DNA of 64,000 bases from Methanobrevibacter sp. (lineage in GTDB: Archaea > Methanobacteriota > Methanobacteria > Methanobacteriales > Methanobacteriaceae), in the NCBI GenBank assembly GCA_024689425.1, contig JAILDN010000033.1, forward strand, positions 1 to 64,000. The letters run 5' to 3'. The notes under the pieces are model-generated. The model did not search any database. It saw nothing but the letters and a program-made list of their open reading frames with translations, and had not been told where the DNA came from. The translations under genes and the position numbers were made by a program. The first letter of the stretch is position 1. Each line of letters begins with the position of its first letter. Below are positions 21,742-34,605 of the stretch, piece by piece.

Positions 21742-22090
21742 TAAAATCCCCTCTAAGAAAATAAGATATTTATTAATTATATATATTAAATGTTATGTTT
21801 TCATTTTAAATCTTATTATCACGAATTGTAGAAATTATAGGCACCAAAAAGAACAGATAAATGAAATTACTTGAAAAATTGAAATCAAAAAGATTTACAA
21901 TAACTGGGAATGCCATTAGCATATGGAATGTATGGAAGATATATTTTTTCTCATCATTTGAAAGTTTTCTTTAAAGAAACTCTCTCTTGTCAGATAGCAA
22001 ATTAATACTCTAAAATAATTTTAATTTTTTAAGTGAATATATACATTTAAAACTATTAAAAAATATAATTATAAACTAGTAGGCGATTAA

Positions 22091-23740
22091 ATGAAAAGTG
22101 ATAATATTAAAAAAGGAATTCAACGAGCTCCCCACAGGTCTTTATTGAGAGCTTGCGGATTAGGTGACGATGATTTTGAAAAGCCGTTCATCGGAATAGC
22201 AAACAGTTTTACTGATATTGTTCCCGGCCACATCCACCTCAGAGATCTTGTTGAATTTGTAAAAGAAGGTATCATAGCTGCCGGAGGTGTCCCTTTCGAA
22301 TTTGACACAATGGCAATCTGTGATGGAATCAGTATGAATCACGAAGGAATGAAATATTCACTCCCTTCAAGAGAAATAATAGCTGCAACGGTTGAAAGCA
22401 TGACAAAAGGACATGCTTTTGACGGGTTGGTATTAATTCCTAGCTGTGATAAAGTCGTTCCGGGTATGATTATGGGTGCTTGCCGCGTAAATATCCCAAG
22501 TATTGTTGTTACTGGCGGACCAATGGCAGCGGGAAATTACAAAGGAAAAAATGCTGATTTAATTACTGTCTTTGAAGCCGTTGGAGAATACTCCGCCGGA
22601 AAAATTCCAGAAGAGGAAGTTTATGAAATGGAGAAATGTGCTTGTCCGGGTCCTGGAAGCTGCTCCGGATTATTTACGGCAAACACAATGGCCTGTATTT
22701 CTGAAACATTAGGTTTATCTCTTCCATTATGCGCAACAACCCATGCCAATACCGAAGAAAACAATAAAATGGCTTATGAAAGTGGAAAACAAATTATCGA
22801 ATTAGTTAAAAACGATATAAAACCATCTGATATTTTAACACAGAACTCATTCAATAACGCTATTGCAATAGACATGGCCTTAGGTGGTTCATCAAACACT
22901 GCACTTCACATTCCTGCAATCGCAAGTGAAGTAGAAGGCATCTCTGTTGATTTAGAATTATTTGACAAAATCAGCCGTGAAATTCCACATATTACATTAA
23001 TTTCACCTGCAGGTGAAGATACGATGATGGACTTGCACTTGGCTGGAGGAATTCCTGCAGTTTTAAAAACATTGGAAAATAAAATTGACACTACTCCACT
23101 TACAGTAACGGGCAAAACAATCGAAGAAAACCTTAAAGATGTTGAAAATAAAAATACTGACGTTATTCACACATTGGATAATCCATATCATGAAGATGGT
23201 GGAATAGCTATTTTAAAAGGTAATATTGCTCCAAACGGCAGTGTAGTTAAAAAAGGTGCAGTTGCAGAGGAACTAATGCATCTTAAAGGACCTGCCAAGG
23301 TATATCATTCCGAAGAAGAAGTGACAAAAGCTATATTCAATCATGAAATTGAAGAAAGGGATATTGTCGTGATTATCTATGAAGGTCCAAAAGGCGGTCC
23401 TGGAATGAGAGAAATGTTAAATGCCACTTCAGCATTAGCAGGAATGGGAATTAAAGATGTCGGCCTTATAACTGACGGAAGATTCTCCGGAGGAACTCGT
23501 GGCCCATGTATAGGACATGTTTCACCTGAAGCAATGGCATCCGGACCAATTGTGGCCGTTAAAAATGGAGACATTATTGAAATTGACATTAAAAACAGAT
23601 CCATTAATGTGGAACTGACCGATGAAGAAATAGCTGAAAGATTAAAATCTGTAAAACATCCGAAAAGTGATGTTGATGGTTGGTTAAGCATTTATCAAAA
23701 ATTAGTTCAGTCTGCAGACAGTGGAGCTATTTTAAGGTAG
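22091..23740 (+). CDS. ilvD: Dihydroxy-acid dehydratase
   Basis: [36 protein letters not shown]. Confidence 0.97.
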   Translation: MKSDNIKKGIQRAPHRSLLRACGLGDDDFEKPFIGIANSFTDIVPGHIHLRDLVEFVKEGIIAAGGVPFEFDTMAICDGISMNHEGMKYSLPSREIIAATVESMTKGHAFDGLVLIPSCDKVVPGMIMGACRVNIPSIVVTGGPMAAGNYKGKNADLITVFEAVGEYSAGKIPEEEVYEMEKCACPGPGSCSGLFTANTMACISETLGLSLPLCATTHANTEENNKMAYESGKQIIELVKNDIKPSDILTQNSFNNAIAIDMALGGSSNTALHIPAIASEVEGISVDLELFDKISREIPHITLISPAGEDTMMDLHLAGGIPAVLKTLENKIDTTPLTVTGKTIEENLKDVENKNTDVIHTLDNPYHEDGGIAILKGNIAPNGSVVKKGAVAEELMHLKGPAKVYHSEEEVTKAIFNHEIEERDIVVIIYEGPKGGPGMREMLNATSALAGMGIKDVGLITDGRFSGGTRGPCIGHVSPEAMASGPIVAVKNGDIIEIDIKNRSINVELTDEEIAERLKSVKHPKSDVDGWLSIYQKLVQSADSGAILR

Positions 23741-23747
23741 TGTTATA

Positions 23748-25022
23748 ATGGAAATATTAAAATACTCCGAAATTGATTTAGCAGAAACAATAAAAAGATC
23801 AGAACAGGATGTAAACAATGTTTTAGATACTGTTTCTGAAATTTTAAACAATGTTCGTGAAAATGGTGATGAAGCTTTAAAATCATATACTGAAAAATTT
23901 GACGGAGTTTTAGTTGAAGATTTAAAAGTATCTAAAGAGGAAATTAAGGAAGCCTACGATACCTTAGACGATTCATTATTAGATGCTTTAAAACGGGCTG
24001 CATCCAATATTGAAAAATTCCACAAAAAACAAATCCCTGAAGAATGGGAAATCGAAGTAAACCCTGGAATTACTGCTGGCCAGATTGTTAGAGCCATAAA
24101 CTCAGCAGGCTGTTATATCCCTGGAGGAAGAGCAGCTTATCCTTCTTCAATATTAATGACCGTTATCCCTGCTAAAATTGCAGGCGTAGAGAAAGTAGTC
24201 TGCGTTACACCGCCTCAAAAAGACGGGAAAATCCTGGATGCAATTCTTGTTGCAGCAGACATTGCAGGTGCAGATGAAATCTATAAAGTGGGCGGCGCTC
24301 AGGCAATTGGTGCATTGGCATATGGAACTGAGTCTGTGCCAAGGGTTGAAAAGATTGTTGGACCTGGAAATATTTTCGTGACTGCCGCCAAAAAATTAGT
24401 CTACGGCCAAGTGGATATTGAGTTTCCGGCAGGCCCGTCTGAAGTATTGATTTTAGCCGATGAAACTGCAAACGCCGAATTTTTAGCAACAGACATTTTA
24501 GCTCAAGCAGAGCATGACCCTAATGCATCCTGCTTTTTGGTGACTGACAGTGAAGAATTGGCTTTAAAAACTGATGAATTTGTTAAAAAATTAACTGAAA
24601 CTGCCCCTAGACGTGAAATAATAGAAGAGTCATTGTCAAAAAGTGGAAAAATTATTATCACTACTACATTCGATGAAGCAATTCATGTCACAAATGAATA
24701 TGCTCCTGAACATTTAATCATATCCACAAAAGAGGATGATGAAACATTATCACAAATCAAAAATGCGGGTTCCATATTTTTAGGAGCTTACTCTCCGGTA
24801 GCAGCAGGAGACTACGGATCCGGAACAAATCACGTATTGCCTACAGGCGGCGGAGCAAAAATGTATTCAGGCCTTTCAACTGAAGCATTTATTAAAAAAC
24901 CTACTGTACAAAGAATTACAAAAGAAGGTTTGGAGGAATTATCCAAAACATCAGTTCCAATAGCTGAATATGAAGGATTCTTTGCTCACGCAAATTCATT
25001 TAAAACAAGATTAAAAAAGTGA
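23748..25022 (+). CDS. hisD: Histidinol dehydrogenase
   Basis: [35 protein letters not shown]. Confidence 0.97.
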   Translation: MEILKYSEIDLAETIKRSEQDVNNVLDTVSEILNNVRENGDEALKSYTEKFDGVLVEDLKVSKEEIKEAYDTLDDSLLDALKRAASNIEKFHKKQIPEEWEIEVNPGITAGQIVRAINSAGCYIPGGRAAYPSSILMTVIPAKIAGVEKVVCVTPPQKDGKILDAILVAADIAGADEIYKVGGAQAIGALAYGTESVPRVEKIVGPGNIFVTAAKKLVYGQVDIEFPAGPSEVLILADETANAEFLATDILAQAEHDPNASCFLVTDSEELALKTDEFVKKLTETAPRREIIEESLSKSGKIIITTTFDEAIHVTNEYAPEHLIISTKEDDETLSQIKNAGSIFLGAYSPVAAGDYGSGTNHVLPTGGGAKMYSGLSTEAFIKKPTVQRITKEGLEELSKTSVPIAEYEGFFAHANSFKTRLKK

Positions 25023-25035
25023 TTAAAAATCACTT
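25017..25035. terminator. Bidirectional hairpin at convergent gene ends
   Basis: AAGTGATT-AAA-AATCACTT. Confidence 0.5.
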
Positions 25036-25762
25036 AAACATTAATTGATGGCGGTAAGCTCTTGCTATTACCATAATCAATTAATATATCAATACAAATT
25101 TCTAACAGCGTTGATGGGGATATGTCGGCAACACCTGATTGATAAACACCAACGTAGTTTGGAATAGCCCCATTACCTTCTATCCATGTTGAAAATCTTT
25201 TACACATGTCCACATAATTCACCTGCAAAATATTTTGTGGAGAATCACGGCCGGTAGGGTGCGAAGCGTAAGAAGGATCTCCAACGGATATTACTGCATT
25301 CGGATTACCATTTCCAATCAAATATATGGATTTGGTTAAAATATAGAGACATTGTGATTTGGATAGGGAAAGTGATTTGAACTGTACCGGGAAATTGCCT
25401 CCGGAACTTCTTATAGCACTAGCTAACGCCGGAGCTTCGCTTACAGGAAAACTGCTTAGTGAAACAGGGTTTGAAGATGAGCTGACAGATGAATATTGCT
25501 GTGAACTGCCACCACTGCTGGCGGAATGTCCGTTATTAAACAAACCAGTTCCAAAAGCAACAAATACAATAGCTAGAATGGCAATTGCAGCGATTAAAAC
25601 ACCGATAAGTATTTTTTGATTCCTATCTTCACTATCAGCCGAATCATTCTTGCTAACGTTGGAAATATTGCTTTGATTGTTGCGGGATTTTATTTTACAG
25701 CCGCAATACTTGCAAAACTTTGAATCATCTTTTAATTCTTTCCCACAACTAGGACAAAACAT
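25034..25762 (-). CDS. Zinc-ribbon membrane protein with C-terminal pseudomurein-binding-repeat-like domain
   Basis: CPSCGKELKDDSKFCKYCGCKI, TM helix, then WIEGNGAIPNYVGVYQSGVADISPSTLLEI resembling PMB repeats. Confidence 0.6.
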   Translation of the reverse strand: MFCPSCGKELKDDSKFCKYCGCKIKSRNNQSNISNVSKNDSADSEDRNQKILIGVLIAAIAILAIVFVAFGTGLFNNGHSASSGGSSQQYSSVSSSSNPVSLSSFPVSEAPALASAIRSSGGNFPVQFKSLSLSKSQCLYILTKSIYLIGNGNPNAVISVGDPSYASHPTGRDSPQNILQVNYVDMCKRFSTWIEGNGAIPNYVGVYQSGVADISPSTLLEICIDILIDYGNSKSLPPSINV

Positions 25763-25975
25763 AAAACTACCTCTTTTCGAATTAATTAATTCACTTTTAT
25801 TACTACTTATAACTTTATTTTTTTTTAATAAAAAAATTTTCTCTTAAGGATTATTTTTTTTAATTTAGAAAAATCCGAAACAAAATAATTCAATTTTTAC
25901 ATACTTTTATTAAAGATTAAATCAAAATTTAAATACATAATGAAAATTTAATTTTTACAGCCTGAGGTGAATTAA

Positions 25976-27295
25976 TTGCAAGGTTTATTAAATGATTGGA
26001 GAAGAACTAATTACGCTAAAGATACTACTCCAGAGTTATCTGGAGAGGATGTTACTATCATGGGTTGGGTTCATGAAATCCGTGATTTAGGCGGAATTAT
26101 ATTCGTTATTATCCGTGATGTGACTGGTAGAATACAAATTACAGCACCTTCTAAAAAAGTAGATGCTGAAATATTAGAAGAATTAAGAGCTTTTAGAAAA
26201 GAATCCGTTGTAGCCATTAAAGGTACTGTTCAGGATGCAGGAAAAGCACCAAACGGTGTTGAAATCATTCCAAAAGAAATTAAAATATTGAACTTAGCTA
26301 ATCAACCTTTACCAATGGATCCAACAGAAAAAGTAAGAGCTGAAATTGATACAAGACTTGATTCAAGATTCTTGGACTTAAGAAAAGAAAACGTGTCCGC
26401 AATCTTTAAAATCAAAGGACAAATGTTCCATACCATTAGAGATTTCTTTTATGAAAATGGATTTTATGAAATTAATACTCCTAAACTCGTAGCTTCAGCT
26501 ACTGAAGGTGGAACAGAACTATTCCCGATTACTTACTTTGAAAAAGAAGCATTCCTCGGTCAATCCCCACAGTTATACAAACAAATGATGATGGGTAGTG
26601 GAATGGATAAAGTATTTGAAATAGGTCAGATTTTCAGAGCAGAAGAGCATGATACCTTAAGACACTTGAACGAAGCTATTTCCATAGATGCGGAAGCTTC
26701 CTTTATGGATGACGAAGACGTAATGAAAATCTTAAACGACATGATTGTTAATGTTGTTAATGACGTTAGAGAAAACTGTTCTAACGAATTGGAAATTTTA
26801 GGCCACGAATTGCCTGAAGTTGATGAAGCATTCCCACACGTTACCTATGATGAAGCAGTAGACATCGTCAACTCAAAAGACATTGAAATGGAATGGGGAG
26901 AAGATTTATCCCGTGCTGCTGAAAAGGCATTAGGCGACACCATGGGAGGATTCTACTTCCTAACCAAATGGCCTTCAGCAATCAAACCGTTCTATGTAAT
27001 GCCATTTGAAGATGATGGAAAATATGCACATGCATTCGACTTAATGTATAACAACTTGGAATTGTCTTCCGGAGCTACTCGTGTCCACCAATACGATTTA
27101 CTTGTAAAACAAATTGAAGAAAGAGATTTGAACCCTGACGGATTTGGAAGCTACTTAAAAGCATTCGAATACGGTATGCCTCCACATGCAGGATGGGGTG
27201 TAGGTGCCGACAGATTAACTATGGTGCTTACCGGATCTGAAAACATTCGTGAATGTGTACTCTTCCCAAGAGACAGACACAGATTAACTCCATAG
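25976..27295 (+). CDS. aspS: Aspartate-tRNA ligase, archaeal type (TTG start)
   Basis: [19 protein letters not shown]; class II motifs; C-terminal [13 protein letters not shown]. Confidence 0.96.
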   Translation: MQGLLNDWRRTNYAKDTTPELSGEDVTIMGWVHEIRDLGGIIFVIIRDVTGRIQITAPSKKVDAEILEELRAFRKESVVAIKGTVQDAGKAPNGVEIIPKEIKILNLANQPLPMDPTEKVRAEIDTRLDSRFLDLRKENVSAIFKIKGQMFHTIRDFFYENGFYEINTPKLVASATEGGTELFPITYFEKEAFLGQSPQLYKQMMMGSGMDKVFEIGQIFRAEEHDTLRHLNEAISIDAEASFMDDEDVMKILNDMIVNVVNDVRENCSNELEILGHELPEVDEAFPHVTYDEAVDIVNSKDIEMEWGEDLSRAAEKALGDTMGGFYFLTKWPSAIKPFYVMPFEDDGKYAHAFDLMYNNLELSSGATRVHQYDLLVKQIEERDLNPDGFGSYLKAFEYGMPPHAGWGVGADRLTMVLTGSENIRECVLFPRDRHRLTP

Positions 27296-27300
27296 ATAAA

Positions 27301-28488
27301 ATGGATTATGATATAGCTATTATAGGTGGTGGTCCGGCTGGAATAGCTTCTGCTATTGCATGCCCCAGGGACTTGAATGTAGTATTGCTTGAAAAGAATT
27401 CCTCATTGGGTAAAAAACTGCTTTTAACCGGTGGGGGAAGATGCAATATTACAAACAACAAACCACTTAAAAAGCTATTGAACTCCTATGATGCCAAAAA
27501 CTTTTTAAAACACTCATTTTATACCTTCACCAACGAAGATTTATACTCACTTTTTGATTTTGATTTTATACAAGAAGATGACAACAGAATTTTTCCGGAA
27601 AGTGAAAGATCAGTCGACGTTTTGAATGGCTTGATTGAACACCTCGATAATGTTGAAATCAAGTATAATTATGAAGTAACTAAAATCGATGCCGGCTTTA
27701 TTATAAACGATGAGATAAAAGCTCAAAAAATTATAATAGCCACCGGAGGAGCCACATACCCTCAAACCGGATGCAGCATTGAAAACTATTCTTTGATTAA
27801 TGAGCCAAAAACCAAAATAAAATATGGCTTAGCTCCATTAATAACTAAAGAAGATTTAAGCAAAATAGCTGGAATAACGCTGAAAAATGTTGAATGCATT
27901 TATAAAAAGACTAAAATTAAGGGTGATGTCTTGATAAGCCATGTGGGGCTGACCGGTCCGGGCATAATTAATTTAAGCAATGAAATATCAAAGGATATGG
28001 ACTATGATATACTGGATAGTGAAAGTGACATTACTTGCGAAATAGCTATTGATTTGGTTCCTAATTTTTCTCGTGAAGAGCTAAAAAATAAATTCAATAA
28101 GGATTTCCAGAAAAAGGGAAAAACATTTATTAAAAATTACTTAAAACAGTTTTTAACCAATAATTTCATAGAATTCTTCTTAAAGAGAATCGATATCTCT
28201 GCGGACACCCAGTTAAGTAGAATAGATAAAAAAAGTAAAAATCGCCTGATTGAAACATTGAAAAGATTGAACTTTGATATTGCTGATTTTAATCGTCAAT
28301 TAGCTAAAATAACAATTGGTGGAGTTGATTTGAATAATATTAATCCAAAAACCATGGAATCAAAAATAACTCCAAACCTGTATTTTGCAGGAGAGATTTT
28401 AGATTTGGATGGTCCAACAGGAGGATATAATCTAAAAATAGCTTTTTCAACCGGTTTTTTAGCTGGGAAATCTGCGAGTGAACATTAA
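27301..28488 (+). CDS. NAD(P)/FAD-dependent oxidoreductase, HI0933 family
   Basis: YDIAIIGGGPAGIASAIA; LLTGGGRCNITN; DGPTGGYNL. Confidence 0.88.
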   Translation: MDYDIAIIGGGPAGIASAIACPRDLNVVLLEKNSSLGKKLLLTGGGRCNITNNKPLKKLLNSYDAKNFLKHSFYTFTNEDLYSLFDFDFIQEDDNRIFPESERSVDVLNGLIEHLDNVEIKYNYEVTKIDAGFIINDEIKAQKIIIATGGATYPQTGCSIENYSLINEPKTKIKYGLAPLITKEDLSKIAGITLKNVECIYKKTKIKGDVLISHVGLTGPGIINLSNEISKDMDYDILDSESDITCEIAIDLVPNFSREELKNKFNKDFQKKGKTFIKNYLKQFLTNNFIEFFLKRIDISADTQLSRIDKKSKNRLIETLKRLNFDIADFNRQLAKITIGGVDLNNINPKTMESKITPNLYFAGEILDLDGPTGGYNLKIAFSTGFLAGKSASEH

Positions 28489-28768
28489 TAATCTCTTAAA
28501 AAATTAGATTATTAATAATTCAAATCTATGAGAGTTAAGTCTTCTAAATTAAGAGTAATTCCAATTTTATGAATCTTCAATATTTTTGTTTAATTTCTAT
28601 CATAACATTTATTTTTATTAAAAAACTATATAAATTAGTTAGTTTCAAATAAAAACAATTCTATTTCCTTAAATCAATATTTTAAACATTTTAATATTTT
28701 TTCGGATATATATAAAAATTACTCAAATACTAAAATATTTTAACTGTTTTTTTACATATAGTTATATT

Positions 28769-29398
28769 ATGACAGACCAAATGTTTATGGGTGCATCAAC
28801 TAAACAAGGCCTTGATATTGCTACTAAAAGTAGAGAAATTATACGTGGCCTTATTGGTGATGAGATTAAAGACTTAAAACCTGCTGAAAAGGACATTGTC
28901 GAGCGTATTGTTCACTCAACAGCAGACCCAGAATATGCTAAACTCGTTTGCATCAGTGATGATTTCGTTGATGCTGCAATGAAATCTTTAAGGAATAACG
29001 AAACAATTCTAACCGACATTAATATGGTCAAATATGGAATTACCCGTTATGAAGGTGAGGTTGAGTGCTATATTAAAAACGAGGAAGTTAAAAAAATAGC
29101 TAAAGAGCATCAAATTACAAGGGCTGCTGCAGCTATCAGATATGCCAGTGAAAACGATTTTGAAGGAATCGTTGTTTCCGGAAATGCGCCAACGGCTGTT
29201 TTTGAAGCTATGGATTTATATCAAAAAGGCGAAATGAATCTTAAGGCTATTGTTGGAGTTCCTGTTGGTTTTGTTGGAGCTGCTGATTCAAAGGAAGCTT
29301 TAAGAAATTCCAATATTCCTAATATCATCACAGAAGGTCCTAAAGGCGGAACACCTATAGCAGTTGCCTGCGTAAACTCATTAATCCAACATTTATAG
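28769..29398 (+). CDS. cbiC: Precorrin-8X / cobalt-precorrin-8 methylmutase
   Basis: [39 protein letters not shown]. Confidence 0.93.
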   Translation: MTDQMFMGASTKQGLDIATKSREIIRGLIGDEIKDLKPAEKDIVERIVHSTADPEYAKLVCISDDFVDAAMKSLRNNETILTDINMVKYGITRYEGEVECYIKNEEVKKIAKEHQITRAAAAIRYASENDFEGIVVSGNAPTAVFEAMDLYQKGEMNLKAIVGVPVGFVGAADSKEALRNSNIPNIITEGPKGGTPIAVACVNSLIQHL

Positions 29399-29405
29399 TG
29401 ATAAA

Positions 29406-30680
29406 ATGACTGAAGAATTATTTAATGAATCAAAAAAATACTTCCCTGGCGGAGTCAATTCCCCAGTGCGCGCATTTAAACCTTATCCGTTCTTTGTTGA
29501 AAGTGCTGAAGGATGTAAAATAACAGATAGTGAAGGAAATACTTATATTGATCACTGTCTTGCTTATGGTCCATTAATACTTGGACATGCCAACCCTAAA
29601 GTCGTGCGTGAAGTTTCAAATCAGCTAACTATCGGTACAGCTTATGGTGCACCGACTGAAAATGAAATTAGACTTGCGCGTGAAGTTGTTGATAGGATTC
29701 CGTCTGCTGAGATGGTCAGATTTTGTAATAGTGGAACTGAAGCTACAATGAGTGCCATCAGACTGGCAAGAGGTTTCACCGGTCGCGATAAAATCATTAA
29801 ATTTGAAGGAGCCTATCATGGAGCTCATGATTATGTTTTAGTTAAAGGCGGTTCAGGTGCTGCATGCCTGCCGGATTCTGCAGGAATACCAACCGATACC
29901 ACTAAAAATACATTGTCCGTTCCATTTAATGATGAAGAAGCTTTAACTGATTTGATTGAAAAAGAAGGAGAAAATATCGCTTGTCTGATAATGGAAATTG
30001 TAATGGGAAATGTTGGATGTATTGAACCGAAACCTGGATTTTTGGAGTTTGTACGTAAGATAACTGAAGAAAATAATATAGTGTTAATATTTGATGAAGT
30101 AATTACTGGTTTTAGAGCTTCAAAAGGCGGTGCTCAAGAATATTACGGAGTCACTCCTGATTTGACAACATTAGGTAAGATTGTTGGTGGAGGACTTCCT
30201 ATGGGTGCTTTCTGTGGTAAAAGAGAAATCATGGAACTGATAGCTCCTCAAGGACCAGTCTATCAGGCAGGAACATTTAGTGGTAACCCAATTTCTGTCC
30301 AAGCAGGATTATCTACATTGTCCCAGTTAGATGATAAGTTTTATAAAGACCTAGAAAGAAAAGGTAATTTCTTGAGAGGAAACATTGAATCAATCATAGA
30401 TGATGAACAGTACAATATTCAATGCGTAGGTCTTGCATCAATGTTTCAGATTTATATGAATCCTGCTGAAGTATATAATTACGCTGATGCTAAAAAATCA
30501 GATGCAGATAGATTCTTAAGATACTTTAGAGCCCTTTTAAAAGAGGGCGTGTTCATTCCACCAAGCCAATTTGAGTGCAATTTCATATCAAGTGCACACG
30601 GCATGGATGATTTACAGAATACGGCTGAAGCGATTGAAGTTGCTTTAGCTATAGCTTTTAAAAAGAAAAATAAATTTTAG
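29406..30680 (+). CDS. hemL: Glutamate-1-semialdehyde 2,1-aminomutase
   Basis: [39 protein letters not shown]. Confidence 0.97.
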   Translation: MTEELFNESKKYFPGGVNSPVRAFKPYPFFVESAEGCKITDSEGNTYIDHCLAYGPLILGHANPKVVREVSNQLTIGTAYGAPTENEIRLAREVVDRIPSAEMVRFCNSGTEATMSAIRLARGFTGRDKIIKFEGAYHGAHDYVLVKGGSGAACLPDSAGIPTDTTKNTLSVPFNDEEALTDLIEKEGENIACLIMEIVMGNVGCIEPKPGFLEFVRKITEENNIVLIFDEVITGFRASKGGAQEYYGVTPDLTTLGKIVGGGLPMGAFCGKREIMELIAPQGPVYQAGTFSGNPISVQAGLSTLSQLDDKFYKDLERKGNFLRGNIESIIDDEQYNIQCVGLASMFQIYMNPAEVYNYADAKKSDADRFLRYFRALLKEGVFIPPSQFECNFISSAHGMDDLQNTAEAIEVALAIAFKKKNKF

Positions 30681-30688
30681 GTGTTAAA

Positions 30689-31114
30689 ATGGAAATCGAT
30701 TACAAAGAAATATTAACATACGTAATTATTCTTGTAATTGTTTTAATTGTTGCTCAACATTTAAATGTTGTTGTTTCAGGAAGTATGGAGCCAGTATTCT
30801 ATAGAGGAGATATTGTAGCTGTTGAAAAAGCTAATTTATTTGGAATACAGGAGTTTAATCCTGATGATGTGAAAGTCGGTGATATTGTTGTATATAATGC
30901 GAAATGGTTCAACCAACCGGTCATTCACAGAATCGTAGGTATTTCTAAAATAAATGGAACGACAATGTACATTATAAAAGGGGATAATAACAATCGAAGT
31001 GATCCATATTATGTAAGTAGTGACCAGATAACGGCAAGGGTAGTGAATGTCGGAGATAAACCGCTTGTCATACCGTATATCGGTCATATTTCCTTATGGT
31101 TAAGAGGATTATAA
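30689..31114 (+). CDS. Signal peptidase I
   Basis: [29 protein letters not shown]. Confidence 0.9.
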   Translation: MEIDYKEILTYVIILVIVLIVAQHLNVVVSGSMEPVFYRGDIVAVEKANLFGIQEFNPDDVKVGDIVVYNAKWFNQPVIHRIVGISKINGTTMYIIKGDNNNRSDPYYVSSDQITARVVNVGDKPLVIPYIGHISLWLRGL

Positions 31115-31132
31115 TTATTATTAGGTGAGTAA

Positions 31133-32833
31133 ATGTATTTCGAAATTGAAAAACAAGCTATTGATGCTTTAAATAAAGCATTAGATCAATATGATGAAGA
31201 AATTGATAGAAATTTCCGTCTAGACTTTCCGCCTGATCCAAAATTAGGTGATTTGGCCAGTACAATAGCCTTCGCACTTACAAAAAAATTAAAAACTTCA
31301 CCAAATCTTGTTGCTGAAGACTTAGTTTCTAAAATTGAAGTGCCTGAGATATTTGAAAAGGTCCAAAACTTCGGTCCTTATGTAAATTTCTTCATTGACT
31401 ATTCAAAATTCTCAAAATTATTGCTTGAAAAAGTGGATGAAAATTATGGTCAGCTGGAAAAAGCGGATGAAAAAGTCGTTTTAGAACACACATCTGCAAA
31501 TCCGAACGGACCTTTGCACATTGGACATGTTCGTAATTCCATTTTTGGTGATTCACTGTCAAGACTTTTGAAATTGGCCGGCCGTGAAGTTGAAACCCAA
31601 TACTATGTAAATGACATGGGGCGCCAAATTGCCATAATCGTTTATGGTATTACTGAAATGGGATTGAAAATCGAAGAGCAAGAAGGAGAAAAAATCGATG
31701 AAAAAATCGGCAAACTATACTTTCTGGCCAATAAGGAAGTTGATGAAAACGAAACTGCAAATGAACGCGTAAGCGAACTCATTCAAAATTATGAAAGGGG
31801 CGAAGACGAAGATTTGAATGCCGTTTTCGAAGATGTAGTCGAAAAATGTGTCAGCGGAATAAAAGAGACCCTTCACAGAATCAACATCTATCATGATGAC
31901 TTTGTATGGGAAGGCACATTCATTAGAAACGGCGATGTGGATGCCCTTGTAAAATACTTTGAAAAAGAAGGATTCGTATCCCATGAAGAAGTGGACTATA
32001 TCGATTTAACTTTCTATAATATTGAAAAGGAGTTTGTCTTGAGAAGGTCAAACGGCACATCACTTTATTCTACGAGAGATTTGGCATATCATAGATACAA
32101 GGCCACATTAGGTGATACCGTTCTTGATATTTTAGGTTCAGACCACAAATTATCTTCAAAGCAAATGAAAGTAATATTTGAAGAAATATTAAGAGAAAAG
32201 GCTCCGGAAGTAATTTTCTATGAATTCATTACCTTGCCTGAAGGCTCAATGTCTACACGGAAAGGAAAATTCGTTTCTGTTGATGATTTGGTTGATGAAG
32301 CCATCTCAAGAGCAACAAAAGAAATAAAATCCAGAAATCCTGATTTAACTGATGAGGAAATTGCACCGATGGCTGAACAAATCGGAATTGGAGCTATCAG
32401 ATTCTTCATTGCAAAGCTATCCCCTGAAAAGCACTTGACATTCAAATGGGATGAAGCATTGAGCTTTGAGCGAGGATGCGCTTCAATACAATATGCGCAT
32501 GCAAGAGCCTGTAAACTCCTGAACAAATCCTGTAAGGACATATCCACCTTAACGATTGATGAATCTTGGATTCCAAATGAAACTGAGAAAGATTTAGTAA
32601 GGTTAATAGCTAAATTCCCGCAAGTTGTTGAAGACTGTGCCAATAAGAAAAGGGTTCACAACATTACCCAATACTGTCAGGATTTAGCAGGATCATTCAA
32701 TAAATTCTACAAATCAGAACAGGTTATCGGTTCAGATGTAGAAGACACAAGACTAATTTTAGTTGACAGAGCTAAAACAACTATTAAAAACGCTTTAGAC
32801 ATTTTAGGAGTACCTGCTCCTGAAAAAATGTAG
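31133..32833 (+). CDS. argS: Arginine-tRNA ligase
   Basis: HTSANPNGPLHIGHVRN; MSTRKGKFV. Confidence 0.97.
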   Translation: MYFEIEKQAIDALNKALDQYDEEIDRNFRLDFPPDPKLGDLASTIAFALTKKLKTSPNLVAEDLVSKIEVPEIFEKVQNFGPYVNFFIDYSKFSKLLLEKVDENYGQLEKADEKVVLEHTSANPNGPLHIGHVRNSIFGDSLSRLLKLAGREVETQYYVNDMGRQIAIIVYGITEMGLKIEEQEGEKIDEKIGKLYFLANKEVDENETANERVSELIQNYERGEDEDLNAVFEDVVEKCVSGIKETLHRINIYHDDFVWEGTFIRNGDVDALVKYFEKEGFVSHEEVDYIDLTFYNIEKEFVLRRSNGTSLYSTRDLAYHRYKATLGDTVLDILGSDHKLSSKQMKVIFEEILREKAPEVIFYEFITLPEGSMSTRKGKFVSVDDLVDEAISRATKEIKSRNPDLTDEEIAPMAEQIGIGAIRFFIAKLSPEKHLTFKWDEALSFERGCASIQYAHARACKLLNKSCKDISTLTIDESWIPNETEKDLVRLIAKFPQVVEDCANKKRVHNITQYCQDLAGSFNKFYKSEQVIGSDVEDTRLILVDRAKTTIKNALDILGVPAPEKM

Positions 32834-32834
32834 A

Positions 32835-32858
32835 TGAGTTGAAATTTTAACTCATCTT
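32835..32858 (+). terminator. Hairpin plus T-run after argS
   Basis: GATGAGTT-gaaatttt-AACTCATC followed by ttcttttttttg. Confidence 0.6.
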
Positions 32859-33346
32859 AAAATTCTTTTTTTTGTAATAATTATTTATACTAATTTAAAA
32901 TTAATTAAAAATTTAATTATTGATTATTTTTAATTTATTATACACAAAATAAGAAATTAATTTGATTTGGAAGATATATTAGAAGAAATTAATAAAAAAC
33001 TACCAAAAAAGGACATTCGATGAATATTATGAAGAATTATTTTGAAAGATTGTAATGAACTACTAAAAAATTATAACCTAAAACACTTGCCTAGAAAAAA
33101 AGATAACAAATCTAAATTTATACATGAATTTTTTCAATACTTATTTTCCATGATTTCATAAGGCAACATTCATTAATTTTAATCTGACTTGATGTTCAAA
33201 TGCAATGGAGTTTCAGGACCGGATTCTAACTTCAATTAAATTGATTTTATGACTCAAAAAAATAGTTAATACTGATGAAAGTATTAAAATAATTGATTGA
33301 AAATCCATGATAATTAATTGGAATTAAGAAATAGTAAATGAGAATT

Positions 33347-34482
33347 AGTTAAGTATATACCAGAAGTGACGAAAATTTCATTTTCTGAAACGTTTATATC
33401 ATCCCCATAGCTTCAATACCATGAGCATTTCCAACAACATCAACATAATTATTAGATATTGTTGAATAAGATCCACCATAAATAGCCGCATTGAATATAA
33501 CTGAATTAGAAACTGAATTATTTTGAATAATTGAATTTGATCCAGTTACAATACCAAATTCCGCACCAGTCAATGAGTAAGTATCATAATCCTTACCTGT
33601 CAAGTTAACTAAAACGTTATTGACAATTGTAGTATTATCATCACCGGATATTCCCCTGTAAGCACCAATTATCCTATTTGAATCTATTCTATTTCCGCTT
33701 CCAAAAACTTGAATAGCGTAACACCAGGAAGTCGGGACGACAATGCATCTTAAAGTATTGTTAAAAATGACATTATTGTCTGAAATACCTCCATCAAAAT
33801 AAACACCACTACCCCATTTGGAAAGATAAATGGAGTTGGCATCTTCAAATTCAAGATAGTTATTAGCAATGTAATTATTGTGTGCACCACCAAGAACTAT
33901 GTTTGAAACGGATTTGGTAAGGGATTCCTCCTTATATGAACCTGCCTTCAAATGATTGTTAACGATTGTATTATGACAAGCATTAGTATTTAAAATAATA
34001 TTAAATGAACTAGGACCTGTAGAATAAATACTGGAATCCTTAAACGTACAATTGGAAGCCTCAAACAATACACCAAAGGAATTGGTATTTACAATATGCA
34101 AACCTGTAAGATTACTTCCACTTGCACCCTCTGCAAGAATAACAGGACAATTTTGTAATAAACAATTGGACCCCACAATATTTACAGGAACATTAATCCT
34201 GAATGTCCTATCACTAAAAGTCCCAATCAAATTAATTGTATCCCCCTCTTTTACATTGGCATATGAATTTGGGATACCAATGCCTGAATTAAAAAATGCT
34301 GCCTGATTATCATCAGTTACATTAAATACAGTGGGGCTTGATTGAACGACTGGCGAATTAGACGCCTGGACATTCGTAGCGTTGACATCACTAGCACTAA
34401 CAACATTGATTGATAGAATGATACATCCAATAAGTAATAATAAACACCATTTGATAACTAAAATTATGTTTATAAATAAACA
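33347..34482 (-). pseudogene. Degraded adhesin-like right-handed beta-helix protein
   Basis: Track ORF 33394-34230 extends in frame upstream to a signal peptide with no start codon; a 1-nt frameshift at ~33398 restores ...GDDINVSENEIFVTSGIYLTNSH. Confidence 0.7.
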
Positions 34483-34605
34483 AGTTATATTTATATCTAA
34501 TTAGAATATTTAATGTTTTGGAAAAAATCAAAAAAAAACAGATTATACATTTTTCAAGTAATCCCAAAAAAAGTAATTTTATGATTCTAAAAACACCCTT
34601 TATTA

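Noticed and set aside
21861-21974. 37-aa ORF MKLLEKLKSKRFTITGNAISIWNVWKIYFFSSFESFL between argF and ilvD
   Set aside because: No RBS or conservation evidence; may be chance or remnant.
23377-23691. 104-aa antisense ORF in ilvD
   Set aside because: Entirely inside a highly conserved enzyme gene.
24205-24489. 94-aa antisense ORF within hisD
   Set aside because: Overlaps conserved hisD; composition (Q/L/R rich) is complement-strand artefact.
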